This document shows positions 47,277 through 56,449 of a stretch of 64,000 nt of DNA, piece after piece. The stretch's first letter is position 1. Each line of letters begins with the position of its first letter. The position numbers and the translations under genes are program-made. The notes beneath the pieces were generated by a model. That model had not been told where the DNA came from. It saw only the letters and a program-made list of their open reading frames with translations, and made no database searches. The DNA is from Okeania sp. SIO1I7. Lineage in GTDB: Bacteria > Cyanobacteriota > Cyanobacteriia > Cyanobacteriales > Microcoleaceae. The DNA lies in contig JAAHGF010000014.1 of assembly GCA_010672585.1 (NCBI GenBank), positions 44,656 to 108,655 of the forward strand, in the 5' to 3' direction.

Positions 47277-47501
47277 ATGCTTAAAATGGTTAAAAAATCC
47301 CAAGAACTAAGAATATGGGAGATCGAAGAAAAGTATCCTAAGCAATGGGTAATAGTAGACATTACTCAAAGAGATAAATACCATCTTCCTGCTAGTGGAA
47401 AGGTATTATTTCAAACAAACGATGTAGACTCAATACTAGACAAAACCCAAGATGTCGAAGGGGAACTCTACATCTTCTACACAGGTAGTATTGATGATTA
47501 G
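47277..47501 (+). CDS. Short conserved-looking protein
   Basis: 74 residues (ATG 47277; a second ATG three codons later may be the true start). KSQELRIWEIEEKYPKQWVI...TQRDKYHLPASGKVLFQTND...GELYIFYTGSIDD resembles small cyanobacterial proteins often found beside retropepsin-like genes; no protease follows here. A family A right end (CGGACATGATAT) lies at 47537-47548. Confidence 0.55.
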   Translation: MLKMVKKSQELRIWEIEEKYPKQWVIVDITQRDKYHLPASGKVLFQTNDVDSILDKTQDVEGELYIFYTGSIDD

Positions 47502-47602
47502 GCTTAGTAAGGTAAACTTAGACTTGAAATACTACAGCGGACATGATATAGTTCCTAAGATTGATGTTAGGTTTCCCAAGTTCAACCCAACCTACAAAGC
47601 TA

Positions 47603-48724
47603 CTAAAATTCATCAAATTCTTCACACAAATCTTGTAACTGCTGATGCTGTAATCTTCTGGAAGAACGCCGATACTTTTTACTAGCTAACTTCGGTTCCA
47701 ACTTTTGTTCCCCACCTGACTTCATTTTTGCCTTCCAATTTGACTCAACATCAGGTTTTTGTTGCAAAGCTTCTTGATGGGCGATCGCCTCCTCCAAAAA
47801 CATCAAATAATATTCATACCTATCCCAATCACCCCTGACTACACAATTAGGTTCATCCCGATGCAAACAGTCACTAAATTGACAACTTCCTTCTTCTAAA
47901 TACTGTCGCACTTCCGGAAACAAATACCCCAACTCCAGAGGTTCGCACTCTAACTGTGGTTGATTAAAACCAGGAGTATCTGCTAATAAACCACCAGTCG
48001 GTAGCTCAAATAATTCAACGTGACGAGTAGTATGTCGTCCTCGCGACAACTTTCCTGATACTGCAGCCACTCTTAAATTAACATCAGGAATCAAATAATT
48101 AATTAAACTTGACTTCCCAACTCCAGAAGGACCAGAAATTACCGTAATTTTATTTTTCAGTTTTTCCCACAGAGAAACCGAATTATCTTTTGCTATCCCC
48201 AAACCTACATCTGTTTCCACACTAATAAAAAATGGATCGTAACCCCACTGAGAAATTTTATTGCGCCATTTCTCTATTTGCTCTAGTGTCACAAGATCGC
48301 ATTTATTCAAACATAAACATACCTCTAAACCAGTTGACTCTGCCTTTACTAAAAATCTAGTTAAAGCAACAGGGTCTAAATCTGGTTCTGCCATAGCAAA
48401 CACTAGCATTACCTGATTTGCATTAGCTACAGGAGGACGGTCTAGTTCTGTTGTTCTGGGCAAAACCTCAGCAACAGCACCTCGTCCACCTGACCAGTCA
48501 GGATCTTCTATCACCACGCGATCGCCCACCATCACCTTCTGGCCAATTTTCTTCAATCGCGATCTGCGGGTACATAAGAGTTGGGTAAAATTTTCTGTTG
48601 TTTTTTTTACCAAATCATCTTTTTTATCCAGCTTAACTTGGTAAAAATTTGCTTGGACTGCGACAACTGTCCCAACCAAATCGTTATTTGCTTCTAAGAT
48701 AGCACCCTCTTCTGAAAAACTCAT
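47603..48724 (-). CDS. rsgA: Ribosome small-subunit-dependent GTPase A
   Basis: 373 residues. Circularly permuted GTPase: N-terminal OB fold (GTVVAVQANFYQVKLD), NKCDLVT (G4), GPSGVGKSSLINYL (G1), RHTTRHVELF (G2), LLADTPGF (G3), and zinc motif CQFSDCLHRDEPNC. Matures the 30S subunit. The ATG overlaps the tusA-like stop by four bases (ATGA), indicating translational coupling. The C-terminus is extended by about 60 basic residues. Confidence 0.95.
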   Translation of the reverse strand: MSFSEEGAILEANNDLVGTVVAVQANFYQVKLDKKDDLVKKTTENFTQLLCTRRSRLKKIGQKVMVGDRVVIEDPDWSGGRGAVAEVLPRTTELDRPPVANANQVMLVFAMAEPDLDPVALTRFLVKAESTGLEVCLCLNKCDLVTLEQIEKWRNKISQWGYDPFFISVETDVGLGIAKDNSVSLWEKLKNKITVISGPSGVGKSSLINYLIPDVNLRVAAVSGKLSRGRHTTRHVELFELPTGGLLADTPGFNQPQLECEPLELGYLFPEVRQYLEEGSCQFSDCLHRDEPNCVVRGDWDRYEYYLMFLEEAIAHQEALQQKPDVESNWKAKMKSGGEQKLEPKLASKKYRRSSRRLQHQQLQDLCEEFDEF

Positions 48725-48990
48725 GCAACCATTTCTGGGCGACGTACTTTCAGGATAAAATATTCAGAGCGATCGCTTATTTCTTCTATTTGATAACCTT
48801 CTATAATCAAACTATCAGGTACTTGCTCTATCGGTTCCCCTGGGTCTAGCCAAACTTCCAAAATTTCTCCAGGCATCATCTTTTCTAGGTGTAGTTTTGT
48901 CTTGACAAAATTAATTGGACAGGGAGTACCTCGCAGGTCTATTTGGGAATCTGGTATTTTTTGCTGCTGAACTTGAGGTTGAGAATCCAT
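48721..48990 (-). CDS. TusA/SirA-like sulfur carrier
   Basis: 89 residues. IDLRGTPCPINFVKTKLHLE has the Cys-Pro active-site motif of TusA; PGEILEVWLDPGEPIEQVPDSL is typical of the family. Carries persulfide sulfur for tRNA thiolation or cofactor synthesis. Between dnaJ and rsgA, overlapping rsgA by four bases. Confidence 0.88.
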   Translation of the reverse strand: MDSQPQVQQQKIPDSQIDLRGTPCPINFVKTKLHLEKMMPGEILEVWLDPGEPIEQVPDSLIIEGYQIEEISDRSEYFILKVRRPEMVA

Positions 48991-49383
48991 AATTTAATAT
49001 TGTCTCTCCAATCTTTTAGTATTTAATAGTCTCAATAAACTTTTAATAATTCGGAAGCAAATAAGTTTTTATACCCTTTTTTAAGATATTTTCATCAGCA
49101 AACCAAATAGGAATACTTTTATGGCAGTTGAAGGAAGGCACGGACATATCAAAAGCTTAAAGCTCAGACTATACAAGATTTTTCCTCCTTCCTTCTTGCT
49201 TCTGCTATAATCTATTTCTCAAAATCCTAAGATTTTACCATCAATAAATTATTATCTTTTTATTTTGGGTTTAATACCCCACCGTCAACGGGGGTGTTTA
49301 CAATTGGTTGGGGTTTGAGTCCCCATCCATTTTTTCTTCCTTCTTCCTTCTTCCTTCTGCCTTCTTCCTTCTTTAGATCATTT
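48991..49383. other. Spacer with a small hairpin repeat (family J)
   Basis: GGGTTTAATACCCCACCGTCAACGGGGGTG at 49267-49297 is shared with 56101-56130 (CCACCG-tcaa-CGGTGG stem). A CTTCCTTCTTCC microsatellite precedes dnaJ's stop. No gene. Confidence 0.5.
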
Positions 49384-50505
49384 TTAGTGAAATAAGTTTC
49401 CTAAAAATCCTTCTATGCCACCTTTTCCAATACGATCGCCCTTAATACTTGCCAGTTTTTCCAGCAACTCACGTTCTTCTGTAGTAATTTTTGTGGGAAT
49501 ATCTATCGCTATTGTAATCAGATGATCGCCACGACTTACAGGATTACCCAATCTCGGTACACCTTTATCTTCTAAAGTTAGAACAGTATTTGGTTGAGTA
49601 CCTGCTGGAATTGTTAATTCTGCTTTACCATCAACTGTATTTATCTCCAGACTACAGCCCAAAATTGCTTGTAAATAACTAATTTTTATTTCAGATAGAA
49701 TATTAATTCCATCTCTTCTAAACTCTGAGTCTTTTTTGACCCCCAAGAAAACATACAAGTCTCCAGGTGGTCCACCCATCTTACCTGCATCTCCTTCTTT
49801 AGATACTCGTAGCTGAGTACCATTGTCTACCCCTCCTGGGATAGTAATTTTTATCTTTTTAGTAACCTCATTTTGCCCACGACCACCACAAGTTGGGCAC
49901 TTTTCTTCTATTATTTGCCCAGTACCATTACAGGAAGGACAAACTGAAACTTGAGTGAAACTTCCAAAAGGAGTCCTTGTCGCCCGGCGTACTTGACCAG
50001 TTCCTCCACAAGTAGAACAAGTTTTAGGTTTTGTGCCTGGTTTGGCACCCGAACCGTTGCAAGTTTCACAAACCTCTAAATGTTTGATGGTTAGTTCTTT
50101 ATCCCCACCAAATACAGCTTCGTGGAAATCCAGATTCAGGTCTATGCGTAGGTCATCACCTCTAACTGGACCTGTACGCCTACGCCCTTGTGTCCCCATT
50201 CCTCCAGAAAATCCACTGAAAAAGCTTTCAAATATATCAGCGAAACTGTCTGAAAAATCTGTGGAGAAACCTTGCGCTCCTGCTCCTGATACTCCTGCTT
50301 CCCCAAAGCGGTCGTAACGAGCTTTTATTTCTGGGTCTGAGAGAACTTCGTAAGCACGATTTATTTCTTTAAAGCGTTCTTCTGCTCCTGGCTCTTTGTT
50401 CACGTCTGGGTGGTACTTACGAGCCAAGCGACGGTAAGCACGCTTTAGTTCCTCTTTATCTGCTGTACGAGAAACACCTAGAATGTCATAATAATCGCTG
50501 GCCAT
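49384..50505 (-). CDS. dnaJ: Chaperone DnaJ (type I Hsp40)
   Basis: 373 residues. J domain with [11 protein letters not shown] (HPD), Gly/Phe region about 75-115, four CxxCxGxG zinc repeats ([32 protein letters not shown]), C-terminal substrate domains. Stimulates DnaK ATPase. Separated from dnaK by about 1.8 kb of insertion debris, so co-transcription may be lost. Confidence 0.96.
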   Translation of the reverse strand: MASDYYDILGVSRTADKEELKRAYRRLARKYHPDVNKEPGAEERFKEINRAYEVLSDPEIKARYDRFGEAGVSGAGAQGFSTDFSDSFADIFESFFSGFSGGMGTQGRRRTGPVRGDDLRIDLNLDFHEAVFGGDKELTIKHLEVCETCNGSGAKPGTKPKTCSTCGGTGQVRRATRTPFGSFTQVSVCPSCNGTGQIIEEKCPTCGGRGQNEVTKKIKITIPGGVDNGTQLRVSKEGDAGKMGGPPGDLYVFLGVKKDSEFRRDGINILSEIKISYLQAILGCSLEINTVDGKAELTIPAGTQPNTVLTLEDKGVPRLGNPVSRGDHLITIAIDIPTKITTEERELLEKLASIKGDRIGKGGIEGFLGNLFH

Positions 50506-50559
50506 AGAGCTGATTGCCTAGAATTAGTGTTAATAAGTATACTTTTGAACTTTTATCTT

Positions 50560-50752
50560 TGAAGTACCCATTATAGATACATCAAGCCCGGCAATTCCCG
50601 GTAAAAGTCGGGAAAACCGTTCATAGCAACGCAATGGCAGAACCATCAACGTAGGCGGTATCGCGCAATGCTTTGAGAAAAATTCCCAAAGCGCCATTCC
50701 AATCTCTCGGCATTGAGTGGCCGCAATGCGGACATTTAAAATGCTTTGAGCC
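50560..50752 (-). pseudogene. tnpB C-terminal remnant (second TnpB type) with right end
   Basis: Minus strand from 50752: SKHFKCPHCGHSMPRDWN, GALGIFLKALRDTAYVDGSA, IALL, stop TGA 50633-50631. This CPHCG...RDxNGALGIFLKAL tail is a different TnpB lineage from the NAAINLKNYVYQ type at 6059. A hairpin (CCCGACTTTTACCGGG region, 50585-50620) follows, as in IS605 right ends. Upstream is cut off at about 50753 by another element. Confidence 0.8.
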
Positions 50753-51346
50753 TCGTGACATACTCCCACACTATACCTTATGGTTAGTGTGGGCTTCTCG
50801 CTTCGCAGTCCTGCCATTGCATCGGACTCCACGAGTTTTAAGGACGGGATACCCCGCCGCCCTTTTTGCAGAGCGAAAAGCTACGCACCTAGCTCCGCAA
50901 TCAGATTTTACGATCCCAACGGATTACTAGGATTTCTGGGATACAACCCCATATCCTATTTGATTTTCATAGTTCATCACTGGTGGTTGTTAACTCGCGC
51001 TTCCCAGCTCGGTACTACTTTAACTTGACATCCTCCCGACGTTGCGCATGGCGCGACAATGCGGGATTCCTAAACCTCGCGGCTCAGGACTTTCTGCTTC
51101 GCTCCGCACCTGCCTCCGAGGCCAAACCTCTTTCTGGTCTAAAGGCGCGCTCCACAGACTGACACTGCTAGCCCAGCAGCCAAATTTTAAGACTAACACA
51201 CTATTGGCATGCGCCGCAAAATTGATTAGTTTTCCCATCCCTCCGATCCCCTTCGGGAGAGCGCGGGTCTTCAACCAACGTTGAGATAAAATTTGTAAAT
51301 GAATAGGACGTCGAATCCCATTCATTTACTGCCGATTCATCTCACA
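50753..51346. mobile_element. IS200/IS605-type terminal modules in the dnaK-dnaJ gap
   Basis: 50755-51015 begins GTGACATACTCCCACACTA with its GTGTGGG stem and runs to GGTTGTTAACTCGCG. This module recurs twice more in 51347-52261. 51028-51300 is a different end type (GACATCCTCCCGACGTTGCG ... GACAATGCGGGATTC) like those at 3553 and 5600. No transposase gene. Confidence 0.6.
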
Positions 51347-52261
51347 GTGACATACTCCCACACTAAGCTGAAGCTATAGTGTGAGCTTCTCGTTTCGCAG
51401 TCCCGGTATTCCGTCGGACAAGCGCGAGCTTTAAGGACGGGATGCCCCGCCGCCCTTTTGGCCAATCAAAAAGCTGCTCACCTAGGGCCGTCATCAGATT
51501 TGACATTCCCAACGGATTACTAGGATTTCTGGGTTCTCACCCCTAATCTTATTTGATTTTCATGGTTGATCGCTGGCGGTTGTTAACTCAAACCAGCTTA
51601 AATTTATCATAACATAAAATTTGTCAATTAATGGGACATCGAGTCCCATTAATTTACCGTCGATTCATCTCACACCATAATTGAAAATTTGGTGTGAGAT
51701 AAATCGACGCTCTAGCTAAATTTAAAATTATGGTGTGAGGCTTCTCGACGGTTTAGCTAAAATCTAGTCAATGCACCTTTACAGCTAGAGTTAGCTGCAA
51801 GTAGTATATTATATTATATTATCAAAAATTTCATCCACATTTCCATAATACTTCAAGTAAACTTGAGTCTTGAAGACCTCTAAAATTTTTTAGCTAGAGC
51901 GTCGAGAAGCCTCACACCATAATTGAAAATTTGGTGTGAGATGAATCGACGGTAAATTAATGGGACTCGATGTCCCATTAATTTACAAATTTTATGTTAT
52001 GATAGATTTAAGCTGGTTTGAGTTAACAACCGCCAGTGATCAACCATGAAAATCAAATAAGATTAGGGGTGAGATCCCAGAAATCCTAGTAATCCGTTGG
52101 GAATGTCAAATCTGATGGTAGCCCTAGGTGAGCAGCTTTTTGATTGGCCAAAAGGGCGGCGGGGCATCCCGTCCTTAAAGCTCGTGGAGTCCGACGGAAT
52201 ACCGGGACTGTGAAACGAGAAGCCCACACTATACCGTCAGGTTAGTGTGGGAGTATGTCAC
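51347..52261. repeat. Large inverted repeat (arms about 340 bp) between dnaK and dnaJ
   Basis: The left arm from 51347 (GTGACATACTCCCACACTA) and right arm ending 52261 are near-identical in inverted orientation over about 340 bp, sharing GACGGGATGCCCCGCCGCCC, CCAACGGATTACTAGGATTT and CATCGAGTCCCATTAATTTA. The centre (about 51690-51905) holds further GGTGTGAG / CTCACACC stems. Could extrude as a cruciform or fold as a long RNA hairpin. Confidence 0.85.
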
Positions 52262-52300
52262 CAAATAAAAATACTAATCCACCTAATTATTACATTACTA

Positions 52301-54334
52301 CTAAAGAAATGGATTTTTTCCAAATTCACTCTCAGGCTCTTCAGTTGATTCTTCAGCCTTAACTGAAGTGGCCTCATCTTTAGTTGGATTATTATCAATT
52401 GATGTATTAGTTTCTTGCTCCAAAGCTTCTTCCTCTAAGGTTTCTTCTTCTGTAATTTCTGAATCTACAGGAAGCTGAGGAACTTTCTCTTTTTCTGGTG
52501 AATCTATCTTTTCACCCCCACTTTGGTCATATAAAGTTTCACCTAAAGCAAAAAGCTTTTTCCTGAACTCTTCAATTTGCTGATTTAACTGGTCATAATT
52601 ATTTTCAGTTTCTGAGTTAACCAAAACTTGCTTCAATTGTCCATAGCTTTCTTCCAGTTCTGTGGCTAACTCTTCATCAATAAAATCACCATGTTCTTTA
52701 ATAGTTGCTTCGTAATTGTATAGAAGAGTATCTGCCTGATTTCTCAATTCTGCTAATTTTTGTTGTTGAATATCCTGTTCCGCATACATTTCTGCTTCTT
52801 GTTGCATTCGTTGAATTTCTGCTTCATTCAGACCACCTGTATTACTAATTTCAATACTTTGTTCTCTACCCGTGCCTAAATCTAAAGCCTTAACTTTCAG
52901 AATTCCATTAGCATCAATATCAAAGTTAACTTCTATTTGAGGTACCCCTCTAGGAGCTGGAGGAATTCCTTTGAGTAAAAACTTACCCAGACTTTTATTA
53001 TCTTTAACCATTGCCCGCTCACCTTGAAGGACATGAATTTCCACAGAAGTTTGTCCATCTACAGCAGTAGAATACATCTGAGAGCGACTGGTAGGAATTG
53101 TGGTATTCCTTTCTATCACCTTGGTATATATCCCCCCCAAAGTTTCTAACCCCAGGGACAAAGGAATAACATCTAATAGCAAAAGGTCTTTAACTTCACC
53201 ACCTAAAATACCAGCTTGAATTGCTGCTCCCGATGCCACAGCTTCATCTGGATTAACAGAGGTATCAGGAGTTTGAACCTTAAAATAATTACTTATTGCT
53301 GCTTGAACTGCTGGTATTCTAGTAGAACCTCCCACCAGAATAATTTTATCTATCTTTTCTGGCGACATACCAGCATCTTTGAGAGCTTGTTCCACTGGTT
53401 TAATCGTACTTTGAGTCAGATTTTTTACTAATTTTTCAAATTGAGCACGAGTTAATTGGGTCTCCAAGTGTTTTGGCCCTGTTTCGTCAGCAGTGATAAA
53501 TGGTAAATTTATATTAGTAATCTGGGCAGAAGATAGTTCGATTTTCGCCTTTTCTGCTGCCTCTCGCAGTCTTTGTAGAGCCATTCTATCTGCCGATAAA
53601 TCTGTACCTTCCCGGTCTTTAAACTCCTCTACAAACCAACGGACTAAATAATTATCAAAATCATCTCCTCCTAGATGGTTGTTACCGGAAGTTGCCTTAA
53701 CTTCAAATACACCATCTCCTAACTGTAAAATCGAAACATCAAAAGTCCCACCACCAAGGTCGAATACTAAAATGGTCTGGTCTTGGTCTTGCTTATCTAA
53801 GCCATAAGATAAAGAAGCAGCAGTTGGTTCATTGATAATTCGCAGCACTTCTAGACCAGCAATTGTCCCTGCATCTTTTGTCGCTTGTCTTTGTGCATCT
53901 GTAAAGTAAGCTGGTACTGTGATTACTGCTTGAGTAACAGATTCTCCTAAATATTTTTCAGCATCCTGCTTCATTTTTTGCAGAATCATTGCTGAAATTT
54001 CTTGAGGTGTATAATTCTTACCTCTGATCTGGACATTTACAGTATTATCTTTACCCTTAATACAGGTATATGGAACTCGGGAGCGTTCTTCTTCTGTATC
54101 GTCCCATCTTCTCCCAATAAACCTTTTGATACTGTAAATTGTATTTACTGCATTGGTTACTGATTGTCTCTTTGCTAGTTGGCCAATTAAGCGTTCGTTT
54201 CCTTTCGCAAATCCCACAATACTTGGTGTTGTACGCCCACCTTCTGAGTTGGAAATTACAATTGGTTTGCCCCCTTCTAAGACGGCCACACAACTATTAG
54301 TGGTCCCTAAATCAATGCCAATGACTTTTCCCAT
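52301..54334 (-). CDS. dnaK: Chaperone DnaK (Hsp70)
   Basis: 677 residues. [18 protein letters not shown] (phosphate 1), [12 protein letters not shown] (phosphate 2), GGSTRIPAV (adenosine), substrate domain to about 500, helical lid, then an acidic Glu-rich tail of about 60 residues ending FGKNPFL rather than the common EEVDxxK-like end. Cyanobacteria carry several DnaK paralogues; this is the one linked to grpE. Confidence 0.96.
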   Translation of the reverse strand: MGKVIGIDLGTTNSCVAVLEGGKPIVISNSEGGRTTPSIVGFAKGNERLIGQLAKRQSVTNAVNTIYSIKRFIGRRWDDTEEERSRVPYTCIKGKDNTVNVQIRGKNYTPQEISAMILQKMKQDAEKYLGESVTQAVITVPAYFTDAQRQATKDAGTIAGLEVLRIINEPTAASLSYGLDKQDQDQTILVFDLGGGTFDVSILQLGDGVFEVKATSGNNHLGGDDFDNYLVRWFVEEFKDREGTDLSADRMALQRLREAAEKAKIELSSAQITNINLPFITADETGPKHLETQLTRAQFEKLVKNLTQSTIKPVEQALKDAGMSPEKIDKIILVGGSTRIPAVQAAISNYFKVQTPDTSVNPDEAVASGAAIQAGILGGEVKDLLLLDVIPLSLGLETLGGIYTKVIERNTTIPTSRSQMYSTAVDGQTSVEIHVLQGERAMVKDNKSLGKFLLKGIPPAPRGVPQIEVNFDIDANGILKVKALDLGTGREQSIEISNTGGLNEAEIQRMQQEAEMYAEQDIQQQKLAELRNQADTLLYNYEATIKEHGDFIDEELATELEESYGQLKQVLVNSETENNYDQLNQQIEEFRKKLFALGETLYDQSGGEKIDSPEKEKVPQLPVDSEITEEETLEEEALEQETNTSIDNNPTKDEATSVKAEESTEEPESEFGKNPFL

Positions 54335-54436
54335 AGTGCTTAGGCGTTCTTAATAGTCAAAATTCTTCTGAGTTTTCTTTGTTAAGTTGTATTCAGAACA
54401 TATCGAGTAATCTTTGTCAAATTTAGATTAACATTT

Positions 54437-54626
54437 TTACCGAATAATTAAGGTTTAAAGTCTCTCCTTTAAAGCAGAAAAAAGCGGTTGAGGGATGGCG
54501 AGGAAACCTGCGCCATATCCAATTGACCAAAAGAAGAAAAAATTTTCCTGTCTCGTCAATCCTCTTCTTTTCAAGGAGAGGTCATAATTAATTATTAATT
54601 ATTAATTATTAATTATTAATTATTGA
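54437..54626. repeat. Family E element (E6) with TTAATTA heptamer run
   Basis: TTACCGAATAATTAAGGT start, CTCTCCTTTAAAG, GCGGTTGAGGGATGGCG, CCAATTGACCAAAAGAAG, AAGGAGAGG, then about five TTAATTA repeats. Lies between grpE and dnaK. Confidence 0.75.
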
Positions 54627-54713
54627 AGCCTGTATTTTCTTGGAGCTGATTCTGAATAGTCTGAATACAACTTAATTAAGTATGGCAATTAAACAAAAAT
54701 ATGGAAATGCTGT

Positions 54714-55439
54714 TTAACCTTCTGCATCAGTTTGAGCTTCTTCTGTAGACTCTTCAGGTTCTGGAGCTGTCGCTACTTTTACCATGGCGTGTCGGAGTAC
54801 ACGGTCTCCTAGAGTATATCCCCGGACTAACTCTTCTGTAACAGTTCCTTCTGGATATTCTGCTGTTGGTTCTCGCATTACTGCTTCATGTAGATTTGGG
54901 TCAAACTCTTGACCTTCTGGACGCATAGCAGAAACTCCCAGTCGTTTGAGAGTCTCTACCATTTGTTTATAGACAGTCTGATAGCTTTTGTGGATATTCA
55001 TTTCTCCATCATTAGCTGGTTTAATCTGGGAACGAGCACGGTCAAAATTGTCAATTACTGGTAATAATTCGATGATTGTGGAGCACTTCGCTTGTACATC
55101 TAGTTCTTCTTTTTCTTTTTGTGTACGTTTACGGAAGTTCTCAAAGTCTGCTGCTAGTCTTTTGTATTGAGTATCTTTTTCTTCTAGCTGAACTTTGGTA
55201 GTTTCTACCTGAGTTTGCAGAGATTCATTTGCCTCTTTTAAAAGGACTATATTCTGTGACATTTGCTCGAAGCTTTCTTGCTCTGTATTTTCTGTATTTA
55301 CAGAAGCATTGTCTTTAGACTCTTCATCAATATTCTCAAGTTTTTGAGATGAGTCTAGTTCTGCGTTTTGCTCAACCGCTTGCATATTTTCTTGTCTTTC
55401 TTGATTTGTTGTTTCTGCTGATGGTATCTCTCCTACCAT
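54714..55439 (-). CDS. grpE: Nucleotide exchange factor GrpE
   Basis: 241 residues. Acidic N-terminal about 70 residues, long coiled coil (about 70-130), then [31 protein letters not shown], and the C-terminal beta domain ([37 protein letters not shown]). ADP release factor for DnaK. Head of the chaperone cluster. Confidence 0.95.
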   Translation of the reverse strand: MVGEIPSAETTNQERQENMQAVEQNAELDSSQKLENIDEESKDNASVNTENTEQESFEQMSQNIVLLKEANESLQTQVETTKVQLEEKDTQYKRLAADFENFRKRTQKEKEELDVQAKCSTIIELLPVIDNFDRARSQIKPANDGEMNIHKSYQTVYKQMVETLKRLGVSAMRPEGQEFDPNLHEAVMREPTAEYPEGTVTEELVRGYTLGDRVLRHAMVKVATAPEPEESTEEAQTDAEG

Positions 55440-56449
55440 TTAATTTTCTCCTGAATACTGACGGTTGTTACTGTTTTTTATTTGGCTTTTTTGAGCTGAT
55501 TTATTGATCATCAAAAAGCGCTATAAAAATACATATTTTTCACTACTATATATGATTATGACTACCTTTTAACTTATTAAGTTATCAGGTTTTTAGCGCC
55601 AAGGTTATAAATTATTAGCAAATACAGTGGTTTATAGTAAAGAAATTATAGAGTACTTGATTTTTCAGAAAAATACCTAATTAATTTCTTTGTTAAAAGT
55701 TTGCTAATATTACTAATTAAGTCTTTGTCACAAATAAAATTGTGGCGATCGCTAGGAAAGTACTGAGTTATAGTCAAGACAAAGATTTTTTTTTTACATA
55801 ATTTTAAACTAGCAAAGGTTAAGATTGTTTAACTGGTAAACTATCAGCATTAGTTTATTATATAGTTAGGCTTTCTTAAAATTTAAGATATATTGTAATA
55901 CTATCTCAGTCACTCTGAAATACTTCCTGAGATATCAAAAATAAATCATAATAAAAAATAGACTGTCCTAGTTCTATGGCCTGATGTTTTTCGCCGACAT
56001 TGTGTCCCTGAATATTTCTTGACTATAGTTTCAGATTATACCGAATTATTTCATATTAACCAAAACATTTTTATGGTCGATATTTTGATCTTTTCTTTTG
56101 CGGGTTTAATTCCCCACCGTCAACGGTGGCTTGTCGAGGACTATCCATCAGCAATTAGACCTTCAGCATAGCTGCCTTCTTCAAGATTAATCAAGATTAA
56201 TTAAGTTGCTAAGATTTTTACAGTAGTATGATAATAACTGGCCTTATTTTTAGTTTGGGAGTTTTGTAGGATGTAGACTATCCCTAGATTAACCTAAAAA
56301 TGCTATTCAAAGACTTAGAGAAACAATATTCAACCATAAGACCGGAAATACTTAATTAAGTAAACTCAGTTAACGACTTGTTAAGCTGGTGTAAATTTTA
56401 TCAAAAACTTAGGGAATACTTAGATTCAGGAGAACTTAATTTATCAGCC
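55440..56449. other. About 1 kb divergent spacer between grpE and pilB
   Basis: AT-rich; no credible gene on either strand. One family J hairpin at 56101-56130 and a GGCGATCGC at about 55744. It should hold the grpE and pilB promoters; I saw no CIRCE-type inverted repeat. Confidence 0.5.

Noticed and set aside
50530-50832. 100-residue minus-strand reading frame
   Set aside because: Wrong frame; the TnpB tail is read in the neighbouring frame ending at 50631.
55440-56449. CIRCE-type heat-shock operator upstream of grpE
   Set aside because: No TTAGCACTC-N9-GAGTGCTAA or close variant seen.
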